A DNA stretch of 64,000 nucleotides from assembly GCA_958402445.1 (NCBI GenBank), contig CATXTO010000003.1, positions 62,001 through 126,000 of the forward strand, in the 5' to 3' direction. The DNA is from an uncultured Eubacteriales bacterium (GTDB lineage Bacteria > Bacillota > Clostridia > Oscillospirales > Oscillospiraceae). The notes under the pieces were generated by a model that saw only the letters and a program-made list of their open reading frames with translations, had not been told where the DNA came from and did no database searches. The position numbers and the translations under genes were made by a program. Shown here piece by piece: positions 18,919 through 26,974 of the stretch (position 1 is its first letter; every line of letters starts with the position of its first letter).

Positions 18919-20577
18919 TTAACGGTCTCCGCCAGCTGCATAAGCCCGCAGCTCCGGTATCAAATTTGGCGCGGCCGTCTCAAGGACCTGGTCTGCCTGG
19001 GAAGCCGTAAGGGTCCAGCTCCGCCAATCCGAAGTCTGACGCAGCGTAAGGAGTACGGTGGATTCGCTCTCCGTGCCGCGGATGGTCACGTGATAGACTT
19101 CTGAGATTTTCATAGCCATCGCAGCGCGTGCGGAGGCGCGGACCTCTTCGTCCGAGCTGGCCATCAGGCGCGCCAGATATCTGGTAGCGCCGTCAGAAAG
19201 CTGGCTCAGATGTTGGATATCCACCGTATCCAGCTGTCCCGTGAGGTAGGCGTTGACGTTATACCGCGCTACCTGGGTATCCACATCCATCCATCCCGCG
19301 ACACAGCCGACGACCAAGACGGCACACACCAGCAGCTTACCGGCGGGAAAGCGGGGCGCAAACAGTTGCACAGCCGCTGCCACCAGGGCCACGGCCACGC
19401 AGGCCATAAACAGGGAAGTCAGAACCCGAAGCCTGGTTAAGCCGTAGGCACCGATATACAGTGACATTTTAGAGACGGAGCAGGCGACCAGGATCAGAGA
19501 AAACAAGCAGATAAACAGGCACAGCCCCTTGGTGAGCTTTGGTATGCCGGGGTCTCGCTTCACGTGGCCAATGGACAGGGCGACTAGGGCCAGGTTGATG
19601 GCACAGACAATGCTCATTTCAAAAAAGCCTCGGCGCGCGTATTCCGCCATAGTGTAGCCGGAAGGTAAAATTCCCTGGAACGCGCTAAAAAAATAGGCCA
19701 ATTGAGAGAACAGGTACAGGAGATAGAAAAAGGAGATGGCGGAGAGAAAGGCGTGGAGGGTGATGGGGGAAAAGCCGCCGCGACGGCTGCGCTTCTCCGG
19801 CTCCTCCATATGGGCGCGGCCCAGTACCACGCCGCGGGCGTAGAGGGGCAAAAAAAGCAGTGCTCCAAAGAGAAGCGTGACCAAGAACTCCGACGCATCG
19901 GCAAGAAAGGTGCGGCGAATCAATCCTTCAAAAGCGGCGTCCGATTGCATCAGCAGGGGCAGGAGGACTGCCAGCGCGGGGACGGCCAGCAGCAGGCCCA
20001 GCAAAACGCCGCCCCATTTCCGCTTGTGCGTCCCATGCTCGGTCTGCTGGGAAAACAGGCCGCGCAGACAGGCGGATATCTCAGGATATGGAAGGGAAAA
20101 GCCAGACCGCCCCGCGTCCAACAGGGAGGCAAAGCTGTTGTCTTCCCGGCGGCCTACGCCGGTAAGCCGGCTCAGGCCCAGGAAGTAGACCAAAAGCGTC
20201 CATGGGAGCAGAAAAAACTTGACGAGATGGTCATCCATGCGGGCGAAGGCGGCGGAAAGCACCATGGCGCCCACCAGGCAGATCAGGCCATAGGCGTTCC
20301 AGTGCACGCCGGTTCTCAAAAGATAAATGAAGGTTGCAAGCATGATGCAGAGAGCGCCAATGGCGTAGCCCAATCGGAAGCCGCCATAGACCGTAAAATT
20401 CACAGCCATGCAGGAGAGGATCACCATGACCAGGGCAAAGCCCAATTCCCGGCGCCCGGCGGGTATGATTCTGCGGCCAACCGCAGGCGTGGCAGCCCAG
20501 TGCACCGGCTGCGGCTCCGCTGGCTCCTCGGATCCGGTGGTTTCAAAAATATTGTTTTCATAAGGACTGCGGCTCAT
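18919..20577 (-). CDS. DUF4153/DUF4173-type multi-pass membrane protein
   Basis: 552 residues. A polar N-terminus (1-40) is followed by about 12 hydrophobic segments up to residue ~430, then a soluble C-terminal region of ~110 residues with alternating helices (STVLLTLRQTSDWRSW). The membrane part has the YxxxLxxLSQLAYFF and FEMSIVCAIN features of DUF4153/DUF4173 proteins, often encoded with XRE and DUF2975 genes in Firmicutes. AAGGAGG precedes the ATG, which overlaps the XRE stop by 4 bases. Function unknown; a sensor or transporter is conceivable. Confidence 0.8.
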   Translation of the reverse strand: MSRSPYENNIFETTGSEEPAEPQPVHWAATPAVGRRIIPAGRRELGFALVMVILSCMAVNFTVYGGFRLGYAIGALCIMLATFIYLLRTGVHWNAYGLICLVGAMVLSAAFARMDDHLVKFFLLPWTLLVYFLGLSRLTGVGRREDNSFASLLDAGRSGFSLPYPEISACLRGLFSQQTEHGTHKRKWGGVLLGLLLAVPALAVLLPLLMQSDAAFEGLIRRTFLADASEFLVTLLFGALLFLPLYARGVVLGRAHMEEPEKRSRRGGFSPITLHAFLSAISFFYLLYLFSQLAYFFSAFQGILPSGYTMAEYARRGFFEMSIVCAINLALVALSIGHVKRDPGIPKLTKGLCLFICLFSLILVACSVSKMSLYIGAYGLTRLRVLTSLFMACVAVALVAAAVQLFAPRFPAGKLLVCAVLVVGCVAGWMDVDTQVARYNVNAYLTGQLDTVDIQHLSQLSDGATRYLARLMASSDEEVRASARAAMAMKISEVYHVTIRGTESESTVLLTLRQTSDWRSWTLTASQADQVLETAAPNLIPELRAYAAGGDR

Positions 20578-20789
20578 TGCTCTTCCTCCTTCTTGTATTC
20601 CAGCAGGTCACCCGGCTGGCAGTCCAGGACGCGGCAAATGGCCTCCAGGGTACTGAAGCGCACCGCTTTGGCTTTGCCCGTTTTGAGAATGGAGAGGTTT
20701 GCTTGGGTAATGCCGATGCGTTCCGCCAGCTCCTGGGAGGACATGCGTCGTTTGGCCAGGATGACATTGAGATTGACCAGGATAGCCAA
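20574..20789 (-). CDS. Small XRE-family transcriptional regulator (YozG-like)
   Basis: 71 residues, essentially one helix-turn-helix domain: AERIGITQANLSILKTGKA is the recognition region, then FSTLEAICRVLDCQPGDLLEY typical of the YozG/Cro-CI group. TTG start at 20789 with AGGAGG 9 bases upstream; no closer ATG exists. It lies between DUF2975 (13 bases away) and DUF4153 (4-base overlap), and most likely represses its own operon through the palindrome near 21318. Confidence 0.93.
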   Translation of the reverse strand: MAILVNLNVILAKRRMSSQELAERIGITQANLSILKTGKAKAVRFSTLEAICRVLDCQPGDLLEYKKEEEQ

Positions 20790-20802
20790 GGCGTTGTCCC
20801 TC

Positions 20803-21249
20803 CTAAATCGTCAGGTCATGCTCCTCCCGCAGGATTGTAGCCGTCTCCATTACGTTGGCGACGACAGAAACAATCAGGCAGAGGAAGGCCATGATGACGG
20901 TGATGAATAGCAGAGGGGGATACTGCGTCCCGGCAAGGAGCGTAATGAGGCTGACCACGGCGCAGCACCAAATTAAGCGCCGAATCAGCTGCACATTGGT
21001 TTGCAGGAATACCTGACCTACCCGGATGCGCAGCAGAAGCCGGTCTATGCTGAGTAACGCGTAAGCTGTGGGAAGAAAGCTGAGATAAAAGGCGACCAGG
21101 ATCCAGGTTTCGCTCCGCTGCGGAAGAAGTCGCAGCCCCCCATACCAACCGACGGCTTTTGGCATAAAAATCGCCAGCGCCGCCAGAAGGCCCAGAATGA
21201 TTCGGTCCGCCCAGAGGGAAATCGTGACGGATCTTGCATACTTTGGCAT
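20803..21249 (-). CDS. DUF2975 membrane protein
   Basis: 148 residues with four hydrophobic segments and the conserved NVQLIRRLIWCC and IVSVVANVMETATILREEHDLTI, the typical DUF2975 ending (residues to a conserved E-x-DLTI tail). ATG 21249 is chosen over an in-frame GTG at 21258 because AGGAGG sits 8 bases before it. DUF2975 is frequently encoded directly before a small XRE regulator, and the pair is thought to be regulatory, but the signal is unknown. Confidence 0.9.
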   Translation of the reverse strand: MPKYARSVTISLWADRIILGLLAALAIFMPKAVGWYGGLRLLPQRSETWILVAFYLSFLPTAYALLSIDRLLLRIRVGQVFLQTNVQLIRRLIWCCAVVSLITLLAGTQYPPLLFITVIMAFLCLIVSVVANVMETATILREEHDLTI

Positions 21250-21272
21250 TGCAGCCACCTCCTGTTATGGGG

Positions 21273-21301
21273 AGTATACAAAATTTTTTATTGAAAGTCA
21301 A
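21273..21301 (-). promoter_or_regulatory. Promoter of the DUF2975-XRE-DUF4153 operon
   Basis: On the minus strand TTGACT (21301-21296) and TATACT (21278-21273) with 17-base spacing, about 20 bases before the ribosome site. Near-consensus, therefore likely strong unless repressed. Confidence 0.85.
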
Positions 21302-21317
21302 TAATTAATTTCTAACT

Positions 21318-21333
21318 ATCAATAAATATTGAT
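21318..21333. promoter_or_regulatory. Palindromic operator candidate upstream of the DUF2975 promoter
   Basis: ATCAATA (21318-21324), AA, TATTGAT (21327-21333): a perfect 7-bp inverted repeat 17 bases upstream of the -35 box. Additional TCAATA half-sites overlap the -35. A plausible binding site for the XRE regulator. Confidence 0.5.
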
Positions 21334-21420
21334 TGATGTAAGGAAGCACCGGCCTGCGGTTGCGGGGAGCGGGCTTGGTCGGCGGGGTTCGGTGCGAAAG
21401 GACGGCGTTTTGCAAAATCG

Positions 21421-21449
21421 TTGCAATTTCGACGTCTCCATGGTACAAT
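21421..21449 (+). promoter_or_regulatory. Promoter of the DUF2207 protein gene
   Basis: TTGCAA (21421-21426) and TACAAT (21444-21449), spacing 17, about 100 bases before the GTG start. Confidence 0.7.
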
Positions 21450-21550
21450 GAACCCAAAACCATATGCATTTTGCATGGAAGGTGTCCGACGGAACAAAGG
21501 TGCCGGGCCTGGGCGAATGCAGGGACGACTGATGACAAGGGGGGACTCAG

Positions 21551-23281
21551 GTGCGGCGCGTGTTGTTGTTGCTGTTGTGCTGCGTTGTTCTGACGCTGGC
21601 AGGGCCTGGGGTCCAGGCGGCGAATTCGCTGTCTAGCTCGGCGGAGGTTGCCGCCAACGGCTCCTGTCAAATGGCGGTACAGTTGGAGCTTGTTCTGGAC
21701 AAGCCTGTTCAAAAACTGGTTATTCCCCTGGGTGCTGGGGCGGAGAATGCGTCGGTCAATGGAAACCCGGTGAAAATCCGAAAGGTCGATGGCATGCCCG
21801 CCGTGGTGCTGGAGCAGGAGGCTGGTTTTACAGGCGCGCAGTCTATGACTGTGCGGTATACACTCCGGGACTGCGTTGGCCCCAAGACTGAGTGGAACCT
21901 GCAGCTCCCCATTTTGCCGGAGGGACTGGACTATCCGATTGAAAAGCTCACTTTTCAGGTGACTTTGCCCGGTGCTTTTTCCCAAACGCCCGTTTTCTCC
22001 AGCGGCTATTATGGTGAGGATATTGACAATTATATGACGGTATCCGTGACGGAAAACGTGATCTCCGGCTCCGTAGACGTGGCCCTTCGGGACCGGGAAA
22101 CTCTGACGATGACCATGCACACGGACCCCGAGCTGTTCCCGCGGTGGGGAGAAACCGGCGCGACTTTGCGGTTTGACCGACTTGCCATGGCCCTGTGCGC
22201 CCTGGCGGCGCTGCTGTACTGGGTCCTGCGCTTGCGCTGGAGGCCGGTGAGCGTTACGCCTCAGACCCAGGTTCCCGTAGGCGTGGGGGCTGGAGAGGTC
22301 GGGAGCCGGCTGAAGGCGCAGAGTCCCGATTTAGCTTTAATGGCAGTCGCTTGGGCGCAAATGGGGTATATCACCATTCACGTAAGCCAGGAGCGGGATG
22401 TGACCCTACATAAGCGTATGGACATGGGCAATGAGCGCAGCAGCTATGAGAACAAGGTCTTCCAGGCAGTATTTGGCCGGGGTCAGCTGGTGGATGCGGG
22501 TGGCCTGCGGTTTCAGCGCCTGAGAGAACAGGTGGATGCTTCCCGGCCCCGGGTCCGGGGGCAATTTACTCGCCGCAGCGGCAATCCGTTCTGGCTGCGG
22601 CTTATGGGAGCTTCCGCCGGCCTGTTCGCCGGCATCGGTGTTGGGGACCTGCTGCTGCCGGTGATGACGGCGCGCGCTTTGCCGTTGGCTTTGTTTGCGG
22701 CTGCCGGTGCGGCAGGGGCGTGGCTAATCCAGGGTGGCCCCCGGGGGCTTCTGAGCTGGAACCGGAGGCCCGGACTTGTTTCCGGCGGCGTTGCAGCCGG
22801 ATATCTGCTGCTGGGACTCCTGGCCGGATGCGGTGGTCTGGTGTTTCTGTGCTGCCTGCTGCAGTTCGTTGTTGGCGGCCTCATCGTGTTTGGGGGACAG
22901 CGCAGTGATGCAGGGCGGCAGACGGTGCAGTCAATCCTGGGATTGCGGCGGTACCTGAAGACGGTGGACCGCAAGCAGCTTCGGCGTATCCTGTCCCGAA
23001 ATTCCGGGTATTACTACGATATGGCGCCTTACGCCCTGGCATTGGGGGTGGACCGTCGGTTTGCCAGCCGGTTTGAAACCATTCGCCTTCCAGCCTGCCC
23101 GTGGCTGGTGACGGATTTTCCCCAGGGAAACCGGGCTGAGGCATGGTATCCTTTGCTGCGGGAGATTACGGCGATCCTGCGGGGCAAGCTGCCCCGATTA
23201 CCTCGTGGGCAGCGGGAGCGCGCCAAGGTCCGGCGGCGGCCTGCCGCGGTTTCTGGAAGGAAGTCGGGCGGCGAATTGTAA
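21551..23281 (+). CDS. DUF2207-type membrane protein
   Basis: 576 residues. Signal peptide ending VQAA (1-24), an extracytoplasmic beta-rich domain (25-200), a helix near 213-230, a cytoplasmic region (235-345) with a winged-helix-like stretch beginning SPDLALMAVAWAQMGYITI, a pair of helices around 350-395 and 405-450, and a basic cytoplasmic tail. This order matches DUF2207 proteins (also called YciQ-like). GTG start follows AAGGGGGGACTCAG. It is divergent from the DUF2975 operon. Function is unknown. Confidence 0.78.
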   Translation: MRRVLLLLLCCVVLTLAGPGVQAANSLSSSAEVAANGSCQMAVQLELVLDKPVQKLVIPLGAGAENASVNGNPVKIRKVDGMPAVVLEQEAGFTGAQSMTVRYTLRDCVGPKTEWNLQLPILPEGLDYPIEKLTFQVTLPGAFSQTPVFSSGYYGEDIDNYMTVSVTENVISGSVDVALRDRETLTMTMHTDPELFPRWGETGATLRFDRLAMALCALAALLYWVLRLRWRPVSVTPQTQVPVGVGAGEVGSRLKAQSPDLALMAVAWAQMGYITIHVSQERDVTLHKRMDMGNERSSYENKVFQAVFGRGQLVDAGGLRFQRLREQVDASRPRVRGQFTRRSGNPFWLRLMGASAGLFAGIGVGDLLLPVMTARALPLALFAAAGAAGAWLIQGGPRGLLSWNRRPGLVSGGVAAGYLLLGLLAGCGGLVFLCCLLQFVVGGLIVFGGQRSDAGRQTVQSILGLRRYLKTVDRKQLRRILSRNSGYYYDMAPYALALGVDRRFASRFETIRLPACPWLVTDFPQGNRAEAWYPLLREITAILRGKLPRLPRGQRERAKVRRRPAAVSGRKSGGEL

Positions 23282-23393
23282 GGAAATCCAAGTCGAGCAG
23301 ACCGCATTCCCCTGCGCGGCTATGGACCCTGTGGTGCATTGTTCTGCGGCGAAAATGCCGCCGATGCAGAACGATTAGGTACCGTATCTCTTT

Positions 23394-23446
23394 ACCAAGT
23401 TAAAATCCCTGCCGTGCCAAAGGCACGGCAGGGATTTTAACTTGGT
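23394..23446. terminator. Strong bidirectional terminator
   Basis: 25-bp perfect inverted repeat (23394-23418 and 23422-23446) with an AAA loop and AAAATCCC/GGGATTTT core, so it has T tracts on both strands. It lies one base past the stop of the reductase gene and serves both convergent genes. Confidence 0.95.
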
Positions 23447-23447
23447 C

Positions 23448-24392
23448 TCACGCTTTGGAGGTAGGGTCTCCTGCGGCGGCTTTCCGCTGGGCCAGGTACG
23501 CGGCGGCAAAGTGAGAGGCGGTGGCGCCGTCCGCCGCGGCGGTGACAATTTGCCGCATGGGCTTTGCACGCAGGTCGCCCACCGCGAACACGCCCGGCAC
23601 GTTGGTGCGAGTGGTTTCGTCCGCGACCACGTAACCCTGCTCGTCCAGTTTCACATGGCCGGCCACCAGCCCGGTCTCCGGCACCCGGCCAATGGCAACG
23701 AACAGGCCCGCGCAATCCAGGTCCCGGGTTTGGCCGCTGGCCCGGTCTAACAGGGTAAGGCTGGTGAGATGGTCGGTCCCGTGTAATGCCTGAATCAAGG
23801 TTTGCGGATGGAAGATTACGTTGTCAGCCTGCTTTAGGGCCTGCTGGTAGCTGTGTTCCGCCCGGAGCACGTCTCGGCGGTAGATTAAATGCACCTGTTT
23901 GCACAGGCGGGAGAGGGTGAGCGCGCCGCTGGCCGCGGAATTTCCGCCCCCGAACACGGTTACGGTCTTGCCGCGAAAGAACATCCCATCGCAGGCGGCG
24001 CAGTAAGAGATGCCCCGGCCCCGGAGCTCCTCCGCGCCGGGCAAATCCAGAGAACGGGGCAGTGCACCCATGGCTACAATGATGGCGCCGCCTGTAAAGG
24101 TGCCACCGTCCGTGGTTACGACTTTGGGGTCTGACTGAAGGTCCAGATCGGTTACCTGGGAGAAAATCGTGACGGCGCCAAATCGCTCCGCACCCTTCTG
24201 CATGTTTTGCGCCAGGGTGACGCCGTCAATTTCCAGAATCCCGGGGTAGTTTTCAATGAGAGGCGTGGTAGCCATCTGCCCGCCGGGTATGGTTTTCTCC
24301 AGCACTAGGGTTCGCAGCCCGTCCCGGACACAGTATAGCGCGGCGGCATAACCACCTGGCCCTCCGCCTATTACAATGACATCATAATCCAT
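23448..24392 (-). CDS. trxB: Thioredoxin-disulfide reductase-like flavoprotein
   Basis: 314 residues from ATG 24392, set by GGGAGG 9 bases upstream. FAD-binding GGGPGG (9-14), redox-active CAAC (131-134, followed by D135; canonical is CATC), NADPH-binding GGGNSA (148-153), and the second FAD motif GVFAVGDL near residue 275. Normal length for low-molecular-weight TrxB. It would pass electrons from NADPH (or another donor) to thioredoxin. The neighbouring CcdA-thioredoxin fusion could draw on the same pool. Variant TrxB-like enzymes in Clostridia may use ferredoxin, which is not excluded. Confidence 0.92.
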   Translation of the reverse strand: MDYDVIVIGGGPGGYAAALYCVRDGLRTLVLEKTIPGGQMATTPLIENYPGILEIDGVTLAQNMQKGAERFGAVTIFSQVTDLDLQSDPKVVTTDGGTFTGGAIIVAMGALPRSLDLPGAEELRGRGISYCAACDGMFFRGKTVTVFGGGNSAASGALTLSRLCKQVHLIYRRDVLRAEHSYQQALKQADNVIFHPQTLIQALHGTDHLTSLTLLDRASGQTRDLDCAGLFVAIGRVPETGLVAGHVKLDEQGYVVADETTRTNVPGVFAVGDLRAKPMRQIVTAAADGATASHFAAAYLAQRKAAAGDPTSKA

Positions 24393-24747
24393 TTTTTTAC
24401 GCCTCCCAAATTGAATCAATCCACAGGTCCTGCGTGTAGTATGCCCAGGTTTTGGCCCTGGGCATGCAGGCGGTGGACTAGCCGGCTGCGTTTGACCGAA
24501 TACACCGCCTCGCATTGAGTACAGCCTTGCTCCGAGATCCTTTTTGCTCCGGGGGATACGGCGAAGGCGGCGGAGGAAAGCAAGAGGTTCCGCCAGTGGA
24601 AAGCTGAGCGGTACCCCAACGAGGGGGCAACCTGCGATCACCCGCGGGTCCTGCAAAGGGCTTTGGGCAGATAGAGCGTTTGCTTGCCAAGCGTGAGGAG
24701 CAAGCTTGTTTCAAGGGGTCACAGCATATCCTTGCGCAATAGATCCA

Positions 24748-24778
24748 CAAAAAGAAAAAGCCGCCGATTGGCGGCTTT
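24748..24778 (-). terminator. Terminator of tRNA-Val
   Basis: AAAGCCGCC (24757-24765), loop GATT, GGCGGCTTT (24770-24778). On the minus strand the hairpin is followed by TTCTTTTTG, directly after the tRNA 3' end. Confidence 0.88.
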
Positions 24779-24780
24779 GT

Positions 24781-24856
24781 TGGTGGACGATAACGGACTC
24801 GAACCGCTGACCCTGCGCACGTCAAGCGCATGCTCTACCAGCTGAGCTAATCGTCC
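24781..24856 (-). tRNA. tRNA-Val (anticodon GAC)
   Basis: 76 bases including an encoded CCA end. Acceptor stem GGACGAT/ATCGTCC, D arm GCTC...GAGC, anticodon arm TGCGC-TTGACGT-GCGCA with GAC at positions 34-36, T arm with TTCGAGT loop. Followed by its own terminator. Confidence 0.96.
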
Positions 24857-24959
24857 AAAAGCATGACTCATTATAAAGGGTGCCGGACCGTTTGTCAACC
24901 CCGAATTTCCGGGCTTTCCGCGGTCCGGCGTCTGTACCCGTACGCCCGCTTCTGCAAAA

Positions 24960-25187
24960 TTAGACCCGGCGCTCAATGTAGCGGACCAACTCGGCCACGG
25001 TGGTGACGTCCTCCAGATCCTGGCGGCGCCAGGAGAAGGAAAGCTCCGCAGCCAGGGTTTCCACAACCTCGGCCAAGTCGGAACCGGTGAGTTCCAGATC
25101 CACCTGCAGGTCGGACTGCATGGTGATTTGCTCGGCGTCGCAGACCAGGGAATCCGCCAGCAAGTCCCGGATCAGTTCAAAGACCAA
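24960..25187 (-). CDS. Orphan acyl carrier protein-like protein
   Basis: 75 residues with the four-helix ACP pattern: MVFELIRDLLADSL, then DLELTGSDLAEVVETLAAEL, where Ser36 occupies the 4'-phosphopantetheine attachment position (SDL instead of the usual DSL). TTG start 8 bases after GGGAGG. No fatty acid or polyketide genes are nearby; it sits between tRNA-Val and the CcdA-thioredoxin gene. Either a second ACP for a special acyl chain or a divergent housekeeping ACP; the acidic recognition surface around helix 2 is partly kept. Confidence 0.8.
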   Translation of the reverse strand: MVFELIRDLLADSLVCDAEQITMQSDLQVDLELTGSDLAEVVETLAAELSFSWRRQDLEDVTTVAELVRYIERRV

Positions 25188-25299
25188 TTCACTCGCCTCC
25201 CGATGTGTGTTGCGGAACTTAGTATACTCGATTGCTACATGGGATGCAACCCCTAAATTCCAAATTTTGGGCAGGTCTTACAAATCTTGCAAAGCGGGT

Positions 25300-25343
25300 G
25301 CCCGCCGGAATCAGCCGGGAGGCTGTGCGGATTTCCGGCGGGC
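25300..25343 (-). terminator. Hairpin after the CcdA-thioredoxin gene
   Basis: GCCCGCCGGAA (25300-25310) pairs with TTCCGGCGGGC (25333-25343); 22-base loop. On the minus strand the flank is GC-rich with only a short T run, so termination may be weak and the ACP gene may be co-transcribed. Confidence 0.6.
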
Positions 25344-25365
25344 GGTATGCGCGCAATACAGGCCG

Positions 25366-26634
25366 TTAGGAAACGCTTTCTATGGTCTGCTGTACGAATT
25401 GCTCCATGATTTCCCCAGTGAGGGCGCTCTCTATATAACCAAATAGGTTGCCGTTTTCATCAATGAGGAAGGTGGTGGGAAAGGCCCGAATTCCATATTG
25501 TGCGAAGACGCCGCCGTCCTCATCCATCACCACGGGAAAGGAATATTTGTTCTCCGAGAGGAATGCGGCAATGTCTTCGGCGCTGCCCTCCTGGCCAACA
25601 TTGGGGCCGGCCACGCCCAGGACGATCAAGTCCTCCTGGTTACTGCCGTACTTTTCATATAGGGCCTGAATCTCCGGCATTTCCCCCCGACAGGGAGAGC
25701 ACCAGGTGGCCCAAAAGTTGAGAAACACGGTTTTCCCCTGGTAATCCGAAAGGGTGTGCGTTTCTCCGTTTTGATCGACCAACGTGAAGTCCGGCGCTGG
25801 TACGGGCTCCGACTCGTCCGTAGTTGGCTTCGTCTCAGCTTCCGGCTCCGTGGTAGGGACGGTGCGATCTCCTGTCAGAGCGGACGGTTGGGTTCCCGGG
25901 TCTGAACTGCTAGGGGGAGAGCTAGTGCCCCCGTTCAAAACGCCGAACAGAGTCAGGATTCCCATGAGGATCAGCAGGGCGGCGCCGATTTTTACCGTAT
26001 AACGTACGATGCCCTGATGCTGCTTAAAGAAGCTGAGTACCGCTCCGGTAAACAGGCCCACGGCCAAAAACGGCAGGATAAAGCCCAGGGTATATACGCC
26101 GATCAAGGCAAAGCCGGTCTCCGCGGTATTGGAGCTCCCAGCCATGAGTAGAACGCTGCCCAGAGTCGGTCCTACGCAGGGCGTCCAGGCAAAGCTGAAG
26201 GTAAAGCCCAGGAGAAAGGCTGGCAGAGGCCCCATCACCCAGCGGTCCAACTGGAAGGGAAGCCGGTGCTCTCGCTCCAAAAAACCGGGCTTGCCAAAAA
26301 CGCCAAATTGGTAGATGCCCAGCAGGATCATGAGGATTCCGCTGACCCGGGCGAACCAGACGCGGCCACTGCTGAAGAATTGGCCCAGAGCGGTAAAGCC
26401 GAGCCCCAGGATGAAAAAGGTGACGCTGATGCCCAAGGCGAAAAACAGAGTATTGAGCAAAATCTTTTTTCTGGGGTACCGAATGGCGCCGTCGGGGTCC
26501 ACGGTGCGGAATCCGCCAGCCAGGTAGCTTACATACAGCGGGATGAGCGGAAGCACGCAGGGGGAGAAAAAGCTCAATAGGCCCTGGAGAAAAACGGTCA
26601 GGGCGGAGACACTGGTTTCCACGGTAAAGTTCAC
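25366..26634 (-). CDS. CcdA-thioredoxin fusion: membrane thiol electron conduit with extracytoplasmic TlpA-like domain
   Basis: 422 residues. Residues 1-232 form a CcdA/DsbD six-helix domain with redox cysteines Cys26 (SFFSPCVLPL) and Cys153 (TPCVGP). A Thr/Pro/Ser/Glu linker (235-280) leads to a thioredoxin-fold AhpC-TSA/TlpA domain with active site WCSPC (311-315) and the cis-Pro (AFPTTF). It should carry reducing electrons across the membrane to an outside thioredoxin domain that reduces disulfides or peroxides, with cytoplasmic thioredoxin and the TrxB-like protein as donors. GTG start after AAAGGAAGG. Regulated by a promoter with an unusual three-half-site operator. Fusions of this type are known in anaerobes. 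Confidence 0.92.
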   Translation of the reverse strand: MNFTVETSVSALTVFLQGLLSFFSPCVLPLIPLYVSYLAGGFRTVDPDGAIRYPRKKILLNTLFFALGISVTFFILGLGFTALGQFFSSGRVWFARVSGILMILLGIYQFGVFGKPGFLEREHRLPFQLDRWVMGPLPAFLLGFTFSFAWTPCVGPTLGSVLLMAGSSNTAETGFALIGVYTLGFILPFLAVGLFTGAVLSFFKQHQGIVRYTVKIGAALLILMGILTLFGVLNGGTSSPPSSSDPGTQPSALTGDRTVPTTEPEAETKPTTDESEPVPAPDFTLVDQNGETHTLSDYQGKTVFLNFWATWCSPCRGEMPEIQALYEKYGSNQEDLIVLGVAGPNVGQEGSAEDIAAFLSENKYSFPVVMDEDGGVFAQYGIRAFPTTFLIDENGNLFGYIESALTGEIMEQFVQQTIESVS

Positions 26635-26743
26635 AAGGCAACCTTCCTTTCTTCGCTTAGGTTGTGTACATCACGGGAGAATAACCGGATACCGATGGGG
26701 ACGGGACGAAGTGTGACGATGGCAGATTCTAGACGAGTCGTTT

Positions 26744-26775
26744 TGTAACTAAATGTGTTACAGATATAATGTAAC
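26744..26775. promoter_or_regulatory. Three alternating operator half-sites
   Basis: TGTAAC (26744-26749), N7, GTTACA (26757-26762), N7, TGTAAC (26770-26775): two overlapping palindromes with identical 13-base spacing, the last half-site overlapping the -10 box of the leftward promoter. The regulator is not identified. Confidence 0.75.
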
Positions 26776-26802
26776 TATACCATATACAATTAAGCTTGTC
26801 AA
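26774..26802 (-). promoter_or_regulatory. Promoter of the CcdA-thioredoxin gene
   Basis: On the minus strand TTGACA (26802-26797), 17-base spacer, TATAGT (26779-26774): near-consensus sigma-A promoter about 140 bases before the GTG. The strength of the promoter and the operator over its start region point to a repressor-controlled gene. Confidence 0.9.
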
Positions 26803-26912
26803 ATCCTTTTTTTAAATATGATCAGCGCGGACGCAGGAGATGGGAGGACTGGCAGTACGGCCACCTGTTTATCGCGACCTATCTGTAGAAAGAGGCGAGG
26901 CTTTTCTTATAA

Positions 26913-26953
26913 ATGAAACCCAGGCGCCAAAGCTGCAGGCGCCCGGGTTTCAT
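26913..26953 (-). terminator. Terminator of the CBS-domain gene
   Basis: ATGAAACCC-GGCGCC arms (26913-26928 and 26938-26953, one mismatch) around a 9-base loop; on the minus strand followed by TTTATAAG. Confidence 0.7.
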
Positions 26954-26974
26954 CGATTAAAGACAATAGAGTTT

